Part shown: piece after piece, positions 8,535-17,116 of the stretch
Layout of the letters: the number at the start of each line of letters is the position of its first letter
How positions within the stretch are numbered: position 1 is the first letter of the stretch
Assembly: GCF_023638035.1 (NCBI RefSeq)
Contig: NZ_JAKRVX010000001.1
Span: forward strand, 62,001-126,000
Direction of reading: 5' to 3'
Length of the DNA stretch: 64,000 nt
From: Natronocalculus amylovorans
GTDB lineage: Archaea > Halobacteriota > Halobacteria > Halobacteriales > Haloferacaceae
Notes under the pieces: model-generated
Told to the model about the DNA's origin: nothing
Seen by the model: only the letters and a program-made list of their open reading frames with translations
Databases searched by the model: none
Translations under genes and position numbers: made by a program

Positions 8535-9905
8535 CTAGTTATCTGCATGAAACCACTCTGTGAGTGTTTTGACAGCCGTTTTGTGATGCCCATGTGGGAC
8601 AAAGACGAACGGGATTGGGCTGTCAAACGATCGATCTCCATATAGGCCCCAATCACCGACAGATCGGGTTGTCCCACCGTATGCGATCGGGATATCTTTC
8701 AGCTCCTGTGGTTCATATGCGGGTACGTATGATCGCTCGATCCAAACCTCATGTGGTGGTACAGACAGTCTTTCCGCGAGTTGGTGTTTCAACTGCTCTC
8801 GATTTGCGATGAGCCAGCTACTAAATTCGGAGAGTGGCGCATCCACTCGGTCGGCATACGCAATCCGATGTTTCCAACAGGTTTTCGGAAACGTTCGAGA
8901 CCGGAATCGATCATACAGATCCGAAAGCACACCAGCCGATTCATTTGCAGCGGCATGGAGCTCATACAATAATGTGCTATCGTCTGCTCCATCCTCGAGG
9001 ACGCGATCGATCGTCAACACTGGCTCCTGTGCATGTGTTTGAAGTCGTTTTAACAGTTCTCCGAGCAAAACGTTTGCGTACACTGATTTGTGATGCTGTG
9101 TGACCCACATATAGATCGCAATCCGGCTTTCAAGATAGTTCCCGATTGTACTCAGTGCCTTATCTGAAAGCGCCAATCCGGTATCAGGATGCGAGGTGTA
9201 GGAATCCAACATCCGTTCGGTGTCAAAACTCAACACATCTGCGCCGGTCATCTGGTTATCTCGAGTGATGTAATCAAGCCTATCAACATCAATCGGGGAG
9301 TGCAGGATTTGCGCCGCAACACCATACTGCCACTCTCCACCCCGTTCATACTCGAGACTGTAGCCTAAGATATGTGCACAGACATCGAGAGGGTCAACAC
9401 CCATTGATCGAAGCTCATTTTGATAGCGTTCTAAGACGATGAGACAGCTAAGCAGTTCATGCGGTGCACTCTCCTCGATCGGTGATGGCGTGACACCTGC
9501 AGCATCAAAAGCGTCTGCAAGCCCATGTGACTGAAGTTGTGTTGTGAGTGCAGTGGTGTCTAACAGGTGCTCTGAAATATGGGAGAATGGTGGATGGCCA
9601 ATATCGTGTAATAATGCCGCACATTCGAGAGTTCGTTGGATCCTATCTAACTCATGTGCATCCATCTCTCGTGGAAAGTACGGTTCCGATCGAAGGTTCT
9701 GCAGAACGGTTCGAGCAAGATGATACACTCCAAGACTGTGCTCGAAACGGGTGTGGTTTGCGCCAGGATAGACGAGGTGTGTTGCCGATAGCTGTCGAAC
9801 GTACCGAAGCCGCTGGAACGGCCGTGTATCTACAATAAGATCCATCAGATCCTGATCGAGCTCAATATATCCATGCACAGGATCTTTGATCTGCGTTGTC
9901 GACAT
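8535..9905 (-). CDS. HD-domain phosphohydrolase (dGTPase/SAMHD1-like)
   Basis: A 456-residue cytosolic metal-dependent phosphohydrolase. Start chosen at MSTTQIKDPVHGYIELD, the usual opening of this family; a further ATG 12 bases upstream is less likely. The H...HD...D metal site appears as HTRFEHSLGVYHLA, then ALLHDIGHPPFSH near residue 100, with a later aspartate around the DYITRDNQ segment. The family includes dNTP triphosphohydrolases and the bacterial YdhJ/YwfO type; the true substrate is not evident. It is divergent from the acyl-CoA ligase gene across about 95 bases. Confidence 0.88.
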   Translation of the reverse strand: MSTTQIKDPVHGYIELDQDLMDLIVDTRPFQRLRYVRQLSATHLVYPGANHTRFEHSLGVYHLARTVLQNLRSEPYFPREMDAHELDRIQRTLECAALLHDIGHPPFSHISEHLLDTTALTTQLQSHGLADAFDAAGVTPSPIEESAPHELLSCLIVLERYQNELRSMGVDPLDVCAHILGYSLEYERGGEWQYGVAAQILHSPIDVDRLDYITRDNQMTGADVLSFDTERMLDSYTSHPDTGLALSDKALSTIGNYLESRIAIYMWVTQHHKSVYANVLLGELLKRLQTHAQEPVLTIDRVLEDGADDSTLLYELHAAANESAGVLSDLYDRFRSRTFPKTCWKHRIAYADRVDAPLSEFSSWLIANREQLKHQLAERLSVPPHEVWIERSYVPAYEPQELKDIPIAYGGTTRSVGDWGLYGDRSFDSPIPFVFVPHGHHKTAVKTLTEWFHADN

Positions 9906-9970
9906 TATACTGTGCAAGTACCCACAATAGTAAGTGATTATGATTCGCAGAATCCGACACTGTCAAAACG

Positions 9971-9986
9971 TTAATTAATAATATAG
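9971..9986 (+). promoter_or_regulatory. Likely TATA box of the acyl-CoA ligase gene
   Basis: A run of A and T (TTAATTAATAATATAG) lies 15-30 bases before the ATG at 10001, in the intergenic region shared with the divergent HD-phosphohydrolase gene. Position fits a leaderless haloarchaeal transcript. Confidence 0.45.
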
Positions 9987-10000
9987 TATGATTATAGAGT

Positions 10001-11611
10001 ATGGAAAAACCTCTGCTGGTCACTGACTTTTTAGACAGAGCTCGGCGTCATTATGCTGAACAAGAGGCGGTCGTGGCGACCACTGGTGAGCGTTTTACAT
10101 ACACCGAACTTGGCGATCGTGCAGACGGATTCTCCGCAGCCCTCCAAACTCGAGGTATTGCAAAAGGCGATCGCGTTGCAGTGCTTGACCCAAACACACA
10201 TTATCACCTTGAGGCAGCATATGGTTCAATGCAGCTTGGCGCGGTTCATACGCCACTGAACTACCGGCTCGTTGCTGATGATTTTGCGTACATTCTCGCT
10301 GATGCGGGAGTGAAAGCGATATACGCCGATTCTGACTATGCCGAAACCATTGAAACAGTCCGTGATGAGATTCCAACTGAGATTTTTATTACAAACGATG
10401 TAGATGCTGTCGATGGTGAATGGCTCTCGTTTGACTCACTCATTGATGAATCAAGGGTATACGATCGGCCAGCAATGGCTGAAGATGAGATTATTACGAT
10501 CAACTATACCTCAGGGACAACAGGTGACCCAAAGGGAGTCTGTCGAACACACCGTACGGAGACACTTCATGCGTACCTGATTACTATCCACCAAGAGATC
10601 CGAGACGATGATGTGTATCTGTGGACACTACCAATGTTCCACGTCAACGGTTGGGGCCATATTTATGCAATTACAGGAATGGGAGCAAAACATATCTGTA
10701 CACGGGGGATTGATGCAGCTGATATCTTCAATGCCATTCACGAAGAGGCTGTATCGTACATGTGCGCTGCACCAACAGTGTTGAATATGCTTCAAGAGCA
10801 TTACAAAAATCACGAGATTGAGCCCACAGCCGATCGACCGATTCGTGCTGCTACTGCGGGTGCTGCACCCCCAGAGGCAACAATTCGGACGGTTGAAGAG
10901 GAGTTCGGCTGGTATCTCAAACATGTGTACGGGGCAACAGAGACTGGTCCACTCGTTACCACGTCGGATGCCCGTCGGTATCTGGACGGAGATTCATCAA
11001 ACCGGTTTGTAATAAAGAAGACGCAGGGAATAGGCTACCTCGGGACCGACGTCAGAGTTGTTGATGAAGATGGACACGACGTCGAGCCAGATGGACAAAC
11101 GATCGGTGAAGTTGTCGTTCGAGGAAACCAAGTGATGGACGGTTACTGGGAGAAACCAACGGCCACAAAAGAAGCATTCTCCGAACGGATTGATGGCTAC
11201 TACCACATGGGTGATCTTGGTGTTGTTGACGAGAATGGATTCATCGCTATTCAGGATCGAAAAAAAGATATCATCATTTCGGGTGGTGAGAATATTTCAT
11301 CGATTGAGCTAGAGGACACGCTGTTTGAGCATGAGGCAGTCGGTGACGTTGCCGTCATCCCCGCACCATCGGAAAAATGGGGCGAATCACCCAAGGCGTT
11401 CGTCGTTCCACAGAATGGAGATCCAAACAATCCAGCGACAACGGCTGAAGAACTGATTGCATTCTGTCGCGATCGAATTGCAAGCTACAAGGTTCCAAAA
11501 GCGATCGAATTCGTTGAAGCGCTCCCAACCACCGCAACAGGGAAAATACAAAAATACGAACTACGGGCAAGAGAGTGGGACGACGAAGACCGAATCGTTA
11601 GCCAAAAATAA
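10001..11611 (+). CDS. Acyl-CoA synthetase (medium/long-chain fatty acid or aromatic acid CoA ligase)
   Basis: A 536-residue AMP-forming acyl-CoA ligase of the ANL superfamily that activates a carboxylic acid through an acyl-adenylate. Seen: P-loop YTSGTTGDPKG (about residue 168), PMFHVNGWG, YGATETGP, the hinge region GDLGVVDENG with DRKKDIIISGGENISS, and the C-terminal catalytic lysine in TATGKIQKYELR. Length and motifs match the AlkK/FadD3-like medium-chain ligases, which differ from the acetyl-CoA synthetases at the window start. It stands alone, preceded by its own promoter. The substrate chain length is not determinable from sequence. Confidence 0.9.
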   Translation: MEKPLLVTDFLDRARRHYAEQEAVVATTGERFTYTELGDRADGFSAALQTRGIAKGDRVAVLDPNTHYHLEAAYGSMQLGAVHTPLNYRLVADDFAYILADAGVKAIYADSDYAETIETVRDEIPTEIFITNDVDAVDGEWLSFDSLIDESRVYDRPAMAEDEIITINYTSGTTGDPKGVCRTHRTETLHAYLITIHQEIRDDDVYLWTLPMFHVNGWGHIYAITGMGAKHICTRGIDAADIFNAIHEEAVSYMCAAPTVLNMLQEHYKNHEIEPTADRPIRAATAGAAPPEATIRTVEEEFGWYLKHVYGATETGPLVTTSDARRYLDGDSSNRFVIKKTQGIGYLGTDVRVVDEDGHDVEPDGQTIGEVVVRGNQVMDGYWEKPTATKEAFSERIDGYYHMGDLGVVDENGFIAIQDRKKDIIISGGENISSIELEDTLFEHEAVGDVAVIPAPSEKWGESPKAFVVPQNGDPNNPATTAEELIAFCRDRIASYKVPKAIEFVEALPTTATGKIQKYELRAREWDDEDRIVSQK

Positions 11612-11666
11612 CCGAATGCTACGGCCAACAGATTTCCCTACCGAACACTGGGTACAAAACCTGGTG

Positions 11667-12542
11667 TCAGGAATCTGTGACGAACTGAAACCCATCGTCG
11701 GGATCATCATCTGTTTTTAATGCGGTGTCTCCCGGGTCGGCTGCTTCCGCTGCATCTGCAATCTGTTCTGCATTTGTAAGGTCGCCGATTCCGCCGGTTC
11801 CGATCGCACCAGGTGTGTTTGCGTCCGTTGACTGGTGAGAGAAAATGAGCGAATCTGCAATTGAGAAAAATTCCGTTGCAGCATCCGATTTTGGTCGGTA
11901 CGTAACAACGGGCTCTCCTCGATCTTGTGCTTCTGGGACCGCCGAATCATTAGGAACTGCACCAACTAGGTCGGTCTCGAGAAACGCGGCCAACCGTTCT
12001 GGTGGTGGTGCATGCCCAGTTCCACATCGATTAAATATGACTCCTGCAACGGTGCCATTTACTCTCTCTGCAAGGGCGATCGTTTTCTTTGTATCACGGA
12101 CGGCCGCAACACGTGGGGTCGAAACAACAAGCACTTCATCAGCAAGTCGAAGCGGGTAGATCGTTTCGGGACTCACCCCTGCGGCGGTATCTAAAATCAC
12201 AAAATCATACGACGGTTTTAGTGTCCGCACAACGGGGGCGATCGTCGCAACATTGACTGCATTAAAATCTTCAAGTGCGGTTCCAGCGGGAAGTATATCG
12301 ACTCCTGAGTCCAGACGATGAACTGCATCCGTCACAGACGCAGTGCCTGAAAGAACAGTGTGCATTGTCTGTGTTGGCTCAATATCTAAAAAGTCGACAA
12401 TGTTTGCCATTGCAAGGTCAAACTCAAGAACAGCAACTCGTTCACCAGCTTGCGCTAGCGCAACACCGAGATTTACTGCAGTCGTCGTTTTTCCGACACC
12501 GCCTTTTGCGCCCGCAATTGCAATAACAACCCCCTCAGCCAT
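11667..12542 (-). CDS. MinD/ParA-like P-loop ATPase
   Basis: A 291-residue protein of the MinD/ParA (SIMIBI) class. The deviant Walker A GAKGGVGKTTT at residues 12-22 and the switch region VILDTAAGVSPET are intact. In place of the usual VDxDxG after the first strand it reads LEFDLAMANIVDFL, a haloarchaeal variant. The last 65 or so residues are acidic, low in complexity and probably disordered. No amphipathic membrane-targeting helix like bacterial MinD is obvious at the end. No partner gene (MinE, ParB) is adjacent. Haloarchaea carry several MinD paralogs, at least one of which positions archaella and chemosensory arrays; which paralog this is cannot be told here. Confidence 0.87.
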   Translation of the reverse strand: MAEGVVIAIAGAKGGVGKTTTAVNLGVALAQAGERVAVLEFDLAMANIVDFLDIEPTQTMHTVLSGTASVTDAVHRLDSGVDILPAGTALEDFNAVNVATIAPVVRTLKPSYDFVILDTAAGVSPETIYPLRLADEVLVVSTPRVAAVRDTKKTIALAERVNGTVAGVIFNRCGTGHAPPPERLAAFLETDLVGAVPNDSAVPEAQDRGEPVVTYRPKSDAATEFFSIADSLIFSHQSTDANTPGAIGTGGIGDLTNAEQIADAAEAADPGDTALKTDDDPDDGFQFVTDS

Positions 12543-12615
12543 ACCTACCTCTCATCGCGTGCACGACATAAATATACAGGATGCAATTATCGACTCCGAG
12601 AACAACAGCGATGGG

Positions 12616-13005
12616 TTATGTTTTCACAACTGTGATTGGGCGATCCGACTCAAGGATGACGCTTTGGGTAACGCTTCCGAAGAGCGCCTTTCCTGTCGGG
12701 GAGCGCTTTCGTCCACCAATCACAAGAAGGTCTGCATCCACATCTGCTGCTAATGACAAGATTGCATCGCTTGGATTACCACTGTCTTCTCGGACAGTAT
12801 AGCCTATTCCTGCATCATTCAACTGCTCAGTCAGCCGACGGACGCTGCCAATCTGTGTCGCCGATGCACCGCTTGGATTATCCTCAAAACAATGGAGAAC
12901 GGTGATATTTACATCCGCAGTATCGATTGGAAGCGACACTATTGCTTTTCCGAGGCTTGTACCCGAGTCTTCGGACTGGTCAACACCAACAACAATTTGG
13001 TACAT
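12616..13005 (-). CDS. Universal stress protein, UspA family
   Basis: A 129-residue UspA-like protein, starting MYQIVVGVDQSED. The C-terminal nucleotide loop is present in degenerate form (GGRKRSPTGKALFGSVTQSV), so ATP binding is likely but less certain than for the copy at 7700. It is shorter than that copy because the helix before the loop is reduced. It is the last gene on the minus strand downstream of the oxidase cluster, separated by 43 bases from a small membrane protein. Confidence 0.88.
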   Translation of the reverse strand: MYQIVVGVDQSEDSGTSLGKAIVSLPIDTADVNITVLHCFEDNPSGASATQIGSVRRLTEQLNDAGIGYTVREDSGNPSDAILSLAADVDADLLVIGGRKRSPTGKALFGSVTQSVILESDRPITVVKT

Positions 13006-13048
13006 ATTTAATCAGGTTAGATACGAGGAGTATTGATTCTGACGTTAC

Positions 13049-13330
13049 TCAGCGATTCTGCCCTGGCTCAGCGTCGTCAATATGTTCTGAGACATATGTA
13101 ACAAGCCACAACAATACTCCAAGCACTACCGCAATCGTTACCGCACCATACACTGCAAGCCCCACTGACGTTGCTGGGAGCTCTATCAGAAAGAACAGGC
13201 GGGGCTCTGTAACATCAGACACAATTCGTGGCAATAAGAACCCAGTGAGGCCAGCAAACGCAACAACACCAAGATAAATGATGATAATCAACCGTGGGCC
13301 ACTTAACGAGCGTTCAGACACACTAGACAC
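13049..13330 (-). CDS. Small two-helix membrane protein of the oxidase cluster
   Basis: A 93-residue protein with two predicted membrane helices (about 13-33 and 57-80), an external loop between them and a short acidic tail. It belongs to the haloarchaeal 'cox cluster' proteins (I recall DUF7520). It follows coxA on the minus strand after a gap of about 230 bases that contains a divergent 27-residue open frame. No catalytic motif or metal ligand set is visible. A role in oxidase assembly or as an accessory subunit is inferred only from location. Confidence 0.72.
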   Translation of the reverse strand: MSSVSERSLSGPRLIIIIYLGVVAFAGLTGFLLPRIVSDVTEPRLFFLIELPATSVGLAVYGAVTIAVVLGVLLWLVTYVSEHIDDAEPGQNR

Positions 13331-13421
13331 TATTCAATATCGGCCAATAGCCGTTTCGGGTTCAATATAGCGCAGTCACTGTAACCGATGTGAATTTCAA
13401 GATGGGACGCATAGCCCGAGT

Positions 13422-13505
13422 ATGGAAGACCGTGACCTCCTTGGCCTCGTCCTTGCAGGTATCGCAATTATGATGTTTATTACTGGAATCGTCCTCGTCA
13501 TCTGA
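13422..13505 (+). CDS. Putative 27-residue single-helix membrane microprotein
   Basis: ATG to TGA encodes MEDRDLLGLVLAGIAIMM and nine further residues, ending FITGIVLVI. After an acidic, charged start the rest is one clean transmembrane helix. It lies alone on the plus strand between coxA and the DUF7520-type gene, both on the minus strand. The charge pattern and hydrophobicity look like a genuine small subunit rather than chance. Terminal oxidases often have very small single-helix subunits, which makes it a candidate oxidase subunit; that is inference. No Shine-Dalgarno sequence is visible. Confidence 0.5.
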   Translation: MEDRDLLGLVLAGIAIMMFITGIVLVI

Positions 13506-13561
13506 GGTCAGTTCCAATTGAAAATTAGGTCTATCTCACAGACAATAGACGCAGTTACGTG

Positions 13562-15358
13562 TTAGTTGTTTTCTGACTTGTCGATCGGCTCGCCGCCGTC
13601 AGTCACTGCGTTTTGCTCTTCCTCGCCACCATCTGTGATCGCTGTTTCGATCTTCCGATCGAACCACTGCCACTCAACAGTGTGAACGCCGTCGCGTTTG
13701 AGGTCCCATGGGTCTCCAGATTCAACGCGCTTGCCGGCATACCACGAGTTGACCAAGTTCCAGACAAAGATGATCTGTCCGACGAAGAGGATCATCGCAC
13801 CAACAGTGGCGATAACATTGAGGCTGGTGAACTGCGGAAGGTAGGTTGCGTACCGCCGTGGCATACCACCGTATCCGAGCAGGATCATTGCAAAGAACGT
13901 GATGTTCGTTCCAATAAACGATAGCCAGAAGTGCGCTTTACCAAGCGTTGCTTGGTACATTCGCCCGGTAACGAGTGGGAACCAGTAGTAGATTCCAGCA
14001 AAGCCAGCGAACGCAATTGCACCCATCACGATGTAGTGGAAGTGCCCAACAACGTAGTAGGTGTCGTGAAGCACAAGATCAACAGGGATCGACGCAAGGA
14101 AGACACCGGTCACACCACCAATAATGAAGTTCGAGACAAATCCGATACAGAACAGCATTGGTGTAGTGAGTCGAATTCGGCCGTTCCAAAGCGTCGTAAT
14201 CCAATTAAACGTCTTCACAGCCGATGGGATTGCGATCGCCATTGAGACTGCCATGAAGGATGCTCGAAGACGTGGGTCCATCCCAGTCGCGAACATGTGG
14301 TGTGCCCAAACACCAAACGAAAGGACACCAATCGCGAGCGTGGAGTACACAACAAATTTGAAACCGAACAGTTTGCGCCCTGCAAATCGCGGGAGGACAT
14401 AGCTGACAATACCCATCATCGGCAATACGAGAATGTACACTTCTGGATGGCCGAAGAACCAAAACAGGTGCTGCCAGAGCAAATTCCCACCGTCTGCAAG
14501 GAAGAACGATGTTCCAAAGTTTCGATCGGCGAGCAGCATCAGTAGTGCACTACCAAGGAGTGGGAATGCGAACAGAATCAGGCCCGATTGTGTGAGAATC
14601 GTCCATGAGAAGATGTCGAGGTTTGCCCATGTAACGTTCTCATCACGCTGGGTGAAGATTGTCGCGATAAAATTGATTGCACCCATGGTTGCTGCAACAC
14701 CCGAGAGGTGAAGCCCAAGAAGCATGAGATCGATACCGGCACCACCTGCTGGATCCAAGCTTCCACCAGCGGAACCAGTTGAAAGTGGCGTATATAGAGT
14801 CCATGCGGTCTGTGGCGCTTCAAACCCAAGACCGAGTGGGCCAGCGAAGAACCCTGCCCAAATCATTAGTGCAGACGGTGGAAGCAACCAGAATGCAATG
14901 GCATTGATCCGTGGGAATGCCATGTCGTCCGCTCCGATGATGAGCGGTATGAGGTAGTTAGAGAATGCAGCGATAATTGGTGTTCCGAAAAGGAACAACA
15001 TCGTGATTCCATGGCTCGTCATCAATGAGTTATACAACGCAGGTCCTACGAGCGTTGTACTTGGCGTTGCAAGTTCGACACGCATTAAAACGACCATCAA
15101 GCCACCAACTGCAAATGCGGTAAGGCCATAGATGCCGTACAAAATACCGATATCTTTGTGATCAACTGTTGTCAGCCAGCGAATGAGCCCGGCCGGCTTT
15201 TCTTGTTCGATATATTCGGATCGTTCTCCTTGACTAACCACGCCTCCAGCAGTCGAAGAGTAGGACCGCCAATCCTCGATGCGGGTCAGCCACGCAGCCA
15301 CGGCCACGAGGAGAACCCCCATGAAAACCGTTAGTGCGATCTGGGCGTTAATCTCCAT
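13562..15358 (-). CDS. coxA: Cytochrome c oxidase subunit I (aa3-type heme-copper oxidase)
   Basis: A 598-residue catalytic subunit of a heme-copper oxygen reductase. It reduces O2 to water and pumps protons across the cytoplasmic membrane. Visible: heme a histidine in SHGITMLF, the D-channel GADDMAFPRIN, the CuB/cross-linked tyrosine segment FGHPEVYILVLP, the CuB pair in WAHHMFA, and GHFHYIVMG with heme ligands. The GHPEVY glutamate places it in the A1 class. An extra N-terminal helix precedes the conserved core, and the C-terminus is an acidic cytoplasmic tail. The start at 15358 has GAGGT 6 bases upstream. No subunit II (coxB) gene lies in this window. Confidence 0.96.
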   Translation of the reverse strand: MEINAQIALTVFMGVLLVAVAAWLTRIEDWRSYSSTAGGVVSQGERSEYIEQEKPAGLIRWLTTVDHKDIGILYGIYGLTAFAVGGLMVVLMRVELATPSTTLVGPALYNSLMTSHGITMLFLFGTPIIAAFSNYLIPLIIGADDMAFPRINAIAFWLLPPSALMIWAGFFAGPLGLGFEAPQTAWTLYTPLSTGSAGGSLDPAGGAGIDLMLLGLHLSGVAATMGAINFIATIFTQRDENVTWANLDIFSWTILTQSGLILFAFPLLGSALLMLLADRNFGTSFFLADGGNLLWQHLFWFFGHPEVYILVLPMMGIVSYVLPRFAGRKLFGFKFVVYSTLAIGVLSFGVWAHHMFATGMDPRLRASFMAVSMAIAIPSAVKTFNWITTLWNGRIRLTTPMLFCIGFVSNFIIGGVTGVFLASIPVDLVLHDTYYVVGHFHYIVMGAIAFAGFAGIYYWFPLVTGRMYQATLGKAHFWLSFIGTNITFFAMILLGYGGMPRRYATYLPQFTSLNVIATVGAMILFVGQIIFVWNLVNSWYAGKRVESGDPWDLKRDGVHTVEWQWFDRKIETAITDGGEEEQNAVTDGGEPIDKSENN

Positions 15359-15522
15359 GAATACCTCTCAGGGATACTCCCTAAAGAACGCTTGCATGTC
15401 CGTCGTGGAAGTATTATAAATCACCACCGTTGATAGATAAATTCCATACAGTATTTGATTGGAATTTAAACGTCAAAATCAAGTGTTTGCTGGTGTAATT
15501 TAAGTAATCGAATCCCGCGCAA

Positions 15523-15879
15523 TCAGTGTTCTTCGTTTTCGGGATCAGTCTTCGATTCGTGTTCGTCTGTCTCTTCGCTGTTTTCACCGTGTCCGTGAGG
15601 ATCAATTGGCTCCGCACCATCGAGAAATGCTTGCCCTTGTGAGTAGACTTCGGCCTTCTTTTCATCACCGGCGATCGCCTTTCCGGAAATGTATGTGAGA
15701 ATACCGAGACTAATCACCATTGAAAACATGATGAGGTACATTGGGAGCGATGCTCGCAGGTCAAATCCCCACGGATCGGCGAATACAAAGATGCCAATAA
15801 ATACGGCCAAGATCCCAAGCGGGACAAAATTAACCGTTAGGTCAAGTATGGTATCTTTGTCGAAGATTTTCGTTGCCAT
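15523..15879 (-). CDS. Small oxidase-cluster membrane protein (DUF6684 type)
   Basis: A 118-residue protein: MATKIFDKDTILDLTVN, two membrane helices (about 18-37 and 46-66), then a long acidic, histidine-containing hydrophilic tail. The start and layout match a haloarchaeal family that accompanies coxA genes (DUF6684 in my memory). It is followed by coxA on the same strand after 164 bases that hold a promoter-like TATA element. Function unknown; accessory subunit or assembly factor is a reasonable guess. Confidence 0.75.
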   Translation of the reverse strand: MATKIFDKDTILDLTVNFVPLGILAVFIGIFVFADPWGFDLRASLPMYLIMFSMVISLGILTYISGKAIAGDEKKAEVYSQGQAFLDGAEPIDPHGHGENSEETDEHESKTDPENEEH

Positions 15880-15924
15880 ATACTTCGCTTACGAGTCGAG
15901 CACAAATAGATTATTGGTTCGTCG

Positions 15925-16302
15925 CTACACCGATGCCTGTTGCTTTGGAACAAATAATTTACCTGCAACAAGCCCTGCACTCATGATTATTGCCGATGCA
16001 AATACAGCGTACGCGCGCGTGACTAATCCAATCTCTGTATATCCATCTGCGACCAGCAACGCAGCACCGAAGGCAACCAGAATGGCGATCATCGTGAGAA
16101 CTGGTCCCCACAGTGTCTTCGCATAGTTCGATTCAAGTAGGATTCCTGCGATACAGCCACAGAAGAGCAGTAGCCCCCCAACCGCAAGTGGAAAAATGTC
16201 GAACACAAGTCCGATCTCAGAGACTGGCAGTCCGAGTGCAATAAAGATCGGCCACGGGCTTGCTTTCCGGTACTGGTCGCTCAGTCCGGGGTTCTCATCC
16301 AT
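15925..16302 (-). CDS. Four-helix membrane protein of the oxidase cluster (DUF7541 type)
   Basis: A 125-residue integral membrane protein read from the ATG at 16302 (MDENPGLSDQYRKASPWP). Nine residues could be added from an upstream start, but they resemble leader. Four hydrophobic segments fill residues 20-118. It is part of the minus-strand gene string linking the cytochrome b genes with coxA. The pattern fits the family I recall as DUF7541. No redox motif is present. Confidence 0.72.
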   Translation of the reverse strand: MDENPGLSDQYRKASPWPIFIALGLPVSEIGLVFDIFPLAVGGLLLFCGCIAGILLESNYAKTLWGPVLTMIAILVAFGAALLVADGYTEIGLVTRAYAVFASAIIMSAGLVAGKLFVPKQQASV

Positions 16303-16378
16303 ACACAATATAGGGAATGGTTGATACAAAGCCCTTCGGAAGCAAGGTCTACAAATAGCTGCTCAACAATCAGTCTGT

Positions 16379-16651
16379 TTAGTTGGCGTTTCGACGCTCT
16401 TCGACGCTCGTTGCAATTTCTCGTCCAAGCGGAATAAGTACCCAAAATGCGAGCATCCCGAGAATGGTTGTCCACAGGAATACATCAATGAGGAAGATAC
16501 CCATTGCGTCAAATAGCGTTTCAGGCTCTGGTGGGGGCGCGATCAGCTGGACATCGTAGAACGACGGCGTTTGATACCATGCAGCGAGCGTAATCCACGC
16601 GAGGCCGGCCGTTGACATAATTCCGAACCCTTTGATGAACTCATCAGCCAT
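16379..16651 (-). CDS. Small membrane protein downstream of cytochrome b (DUF7314 type)
   Basis: A 90-residue protein with two membrane helices (about 8-26 and 47-70) separated by a proline-rich segment, and a basic/acidic C-terminal tail. Start at 16651 chosen because MADEFIKGF overlaps the end of the preceding gene by 8 bases, a typical coupled arrangement; the longer frame would run far into that gene. Haloarchaea-specific, of unknown role, always seen near cytochrome b in my memory. Confidence 0.74.
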   Translation of the reverse strand: MADEFIKGFGIMSTAGLAWITLAAWYQTPSFYDVQLIAPPPEPETLFDAMGIFLIDVFLWTTILGMLAFWVLIPLGREIATSVEERRNAN

Positions 16652-17012
16652 TAGTAGACTCTTCGTCGGAGTCCTCTTGAGACTTTCCCATCCCTTCTGT
16701 GCGGAACCGGGTTCCGAGGACAAATACACCTGTCCCAAGCGCAATGATGATTATTCCAATCGTTGCGAGGATTCCACTTAACACATCTTGCGAAAGTGGG
16801 AAGCCGATCGATGCAAAGAACAGCTCTAATATTGCTCTGAAGATACTGACTTGCAGTGTTGCCGCATCAAGGAAAAAGAACCCAGCAACAATAGAAAAGG
16901 CCGCAATCATCGTCGAAAAGACGGTGATTGTTTTGTACAACCGCATTGGGACCACAATATCTCTCCGTCCACGCCCGGTTGATTTGGGTTTCTCCGTATC
17001 AGCACCACTCAT
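16644..17012 (-). CDS. Small membrane protein downstream of cytochrome b (DUF7315 type)
   Basis: A 122-residue protein with a short charged N-terminus rich in Lys and Arg (KSTGRGRRD), two or three membrane helices between residues 28 and 100, and an acidic tail. It follows the C-terminal cytochrome b gene by about 104 bases and overlaps the next gene by 8. No known motif. It belongs to the group of conserved small proteins of this haloarchaeal respiratory cluster. Confidence 0.75.
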   Translation of the reverse strand: MSGADTEKPKSTGRGRRDIVVPMRLYKTITVFSTMIAAFSIVAGFFFLDAATLQVSIFRAILELFFASIGFPLSQDVLSGILATIGIIIIALGTGVFVLGTRFRTEGMGKSQEDSDEESTNG

Positions 17013-17076
17013 ACCCCAACATTCGTGCCGTGGCTATATTTATCCAACGAGATATCTTGTGTGATCGTACGGGTTA

Positions 17077-17083
17077 AAAAAAG
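17077..17083 (-). terminator. Oligo-T tract after cytochrome b C-terminal gene
   Basis: On the minus strand a run of seven T (opposite seven A in the written strand) lies about 35 bases after the stop of the cytochrome b C-terminal gene. Such tracts terminate archaeal RNA polymerase. It may instead contribute to a TATA element for the next gene, so the role is ambiguous. Confidence 0.3.
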
Positions 17084-17116
17084 GCTGCTAATTCAACAAT
17101 ACTAACTGCCCCGGCG

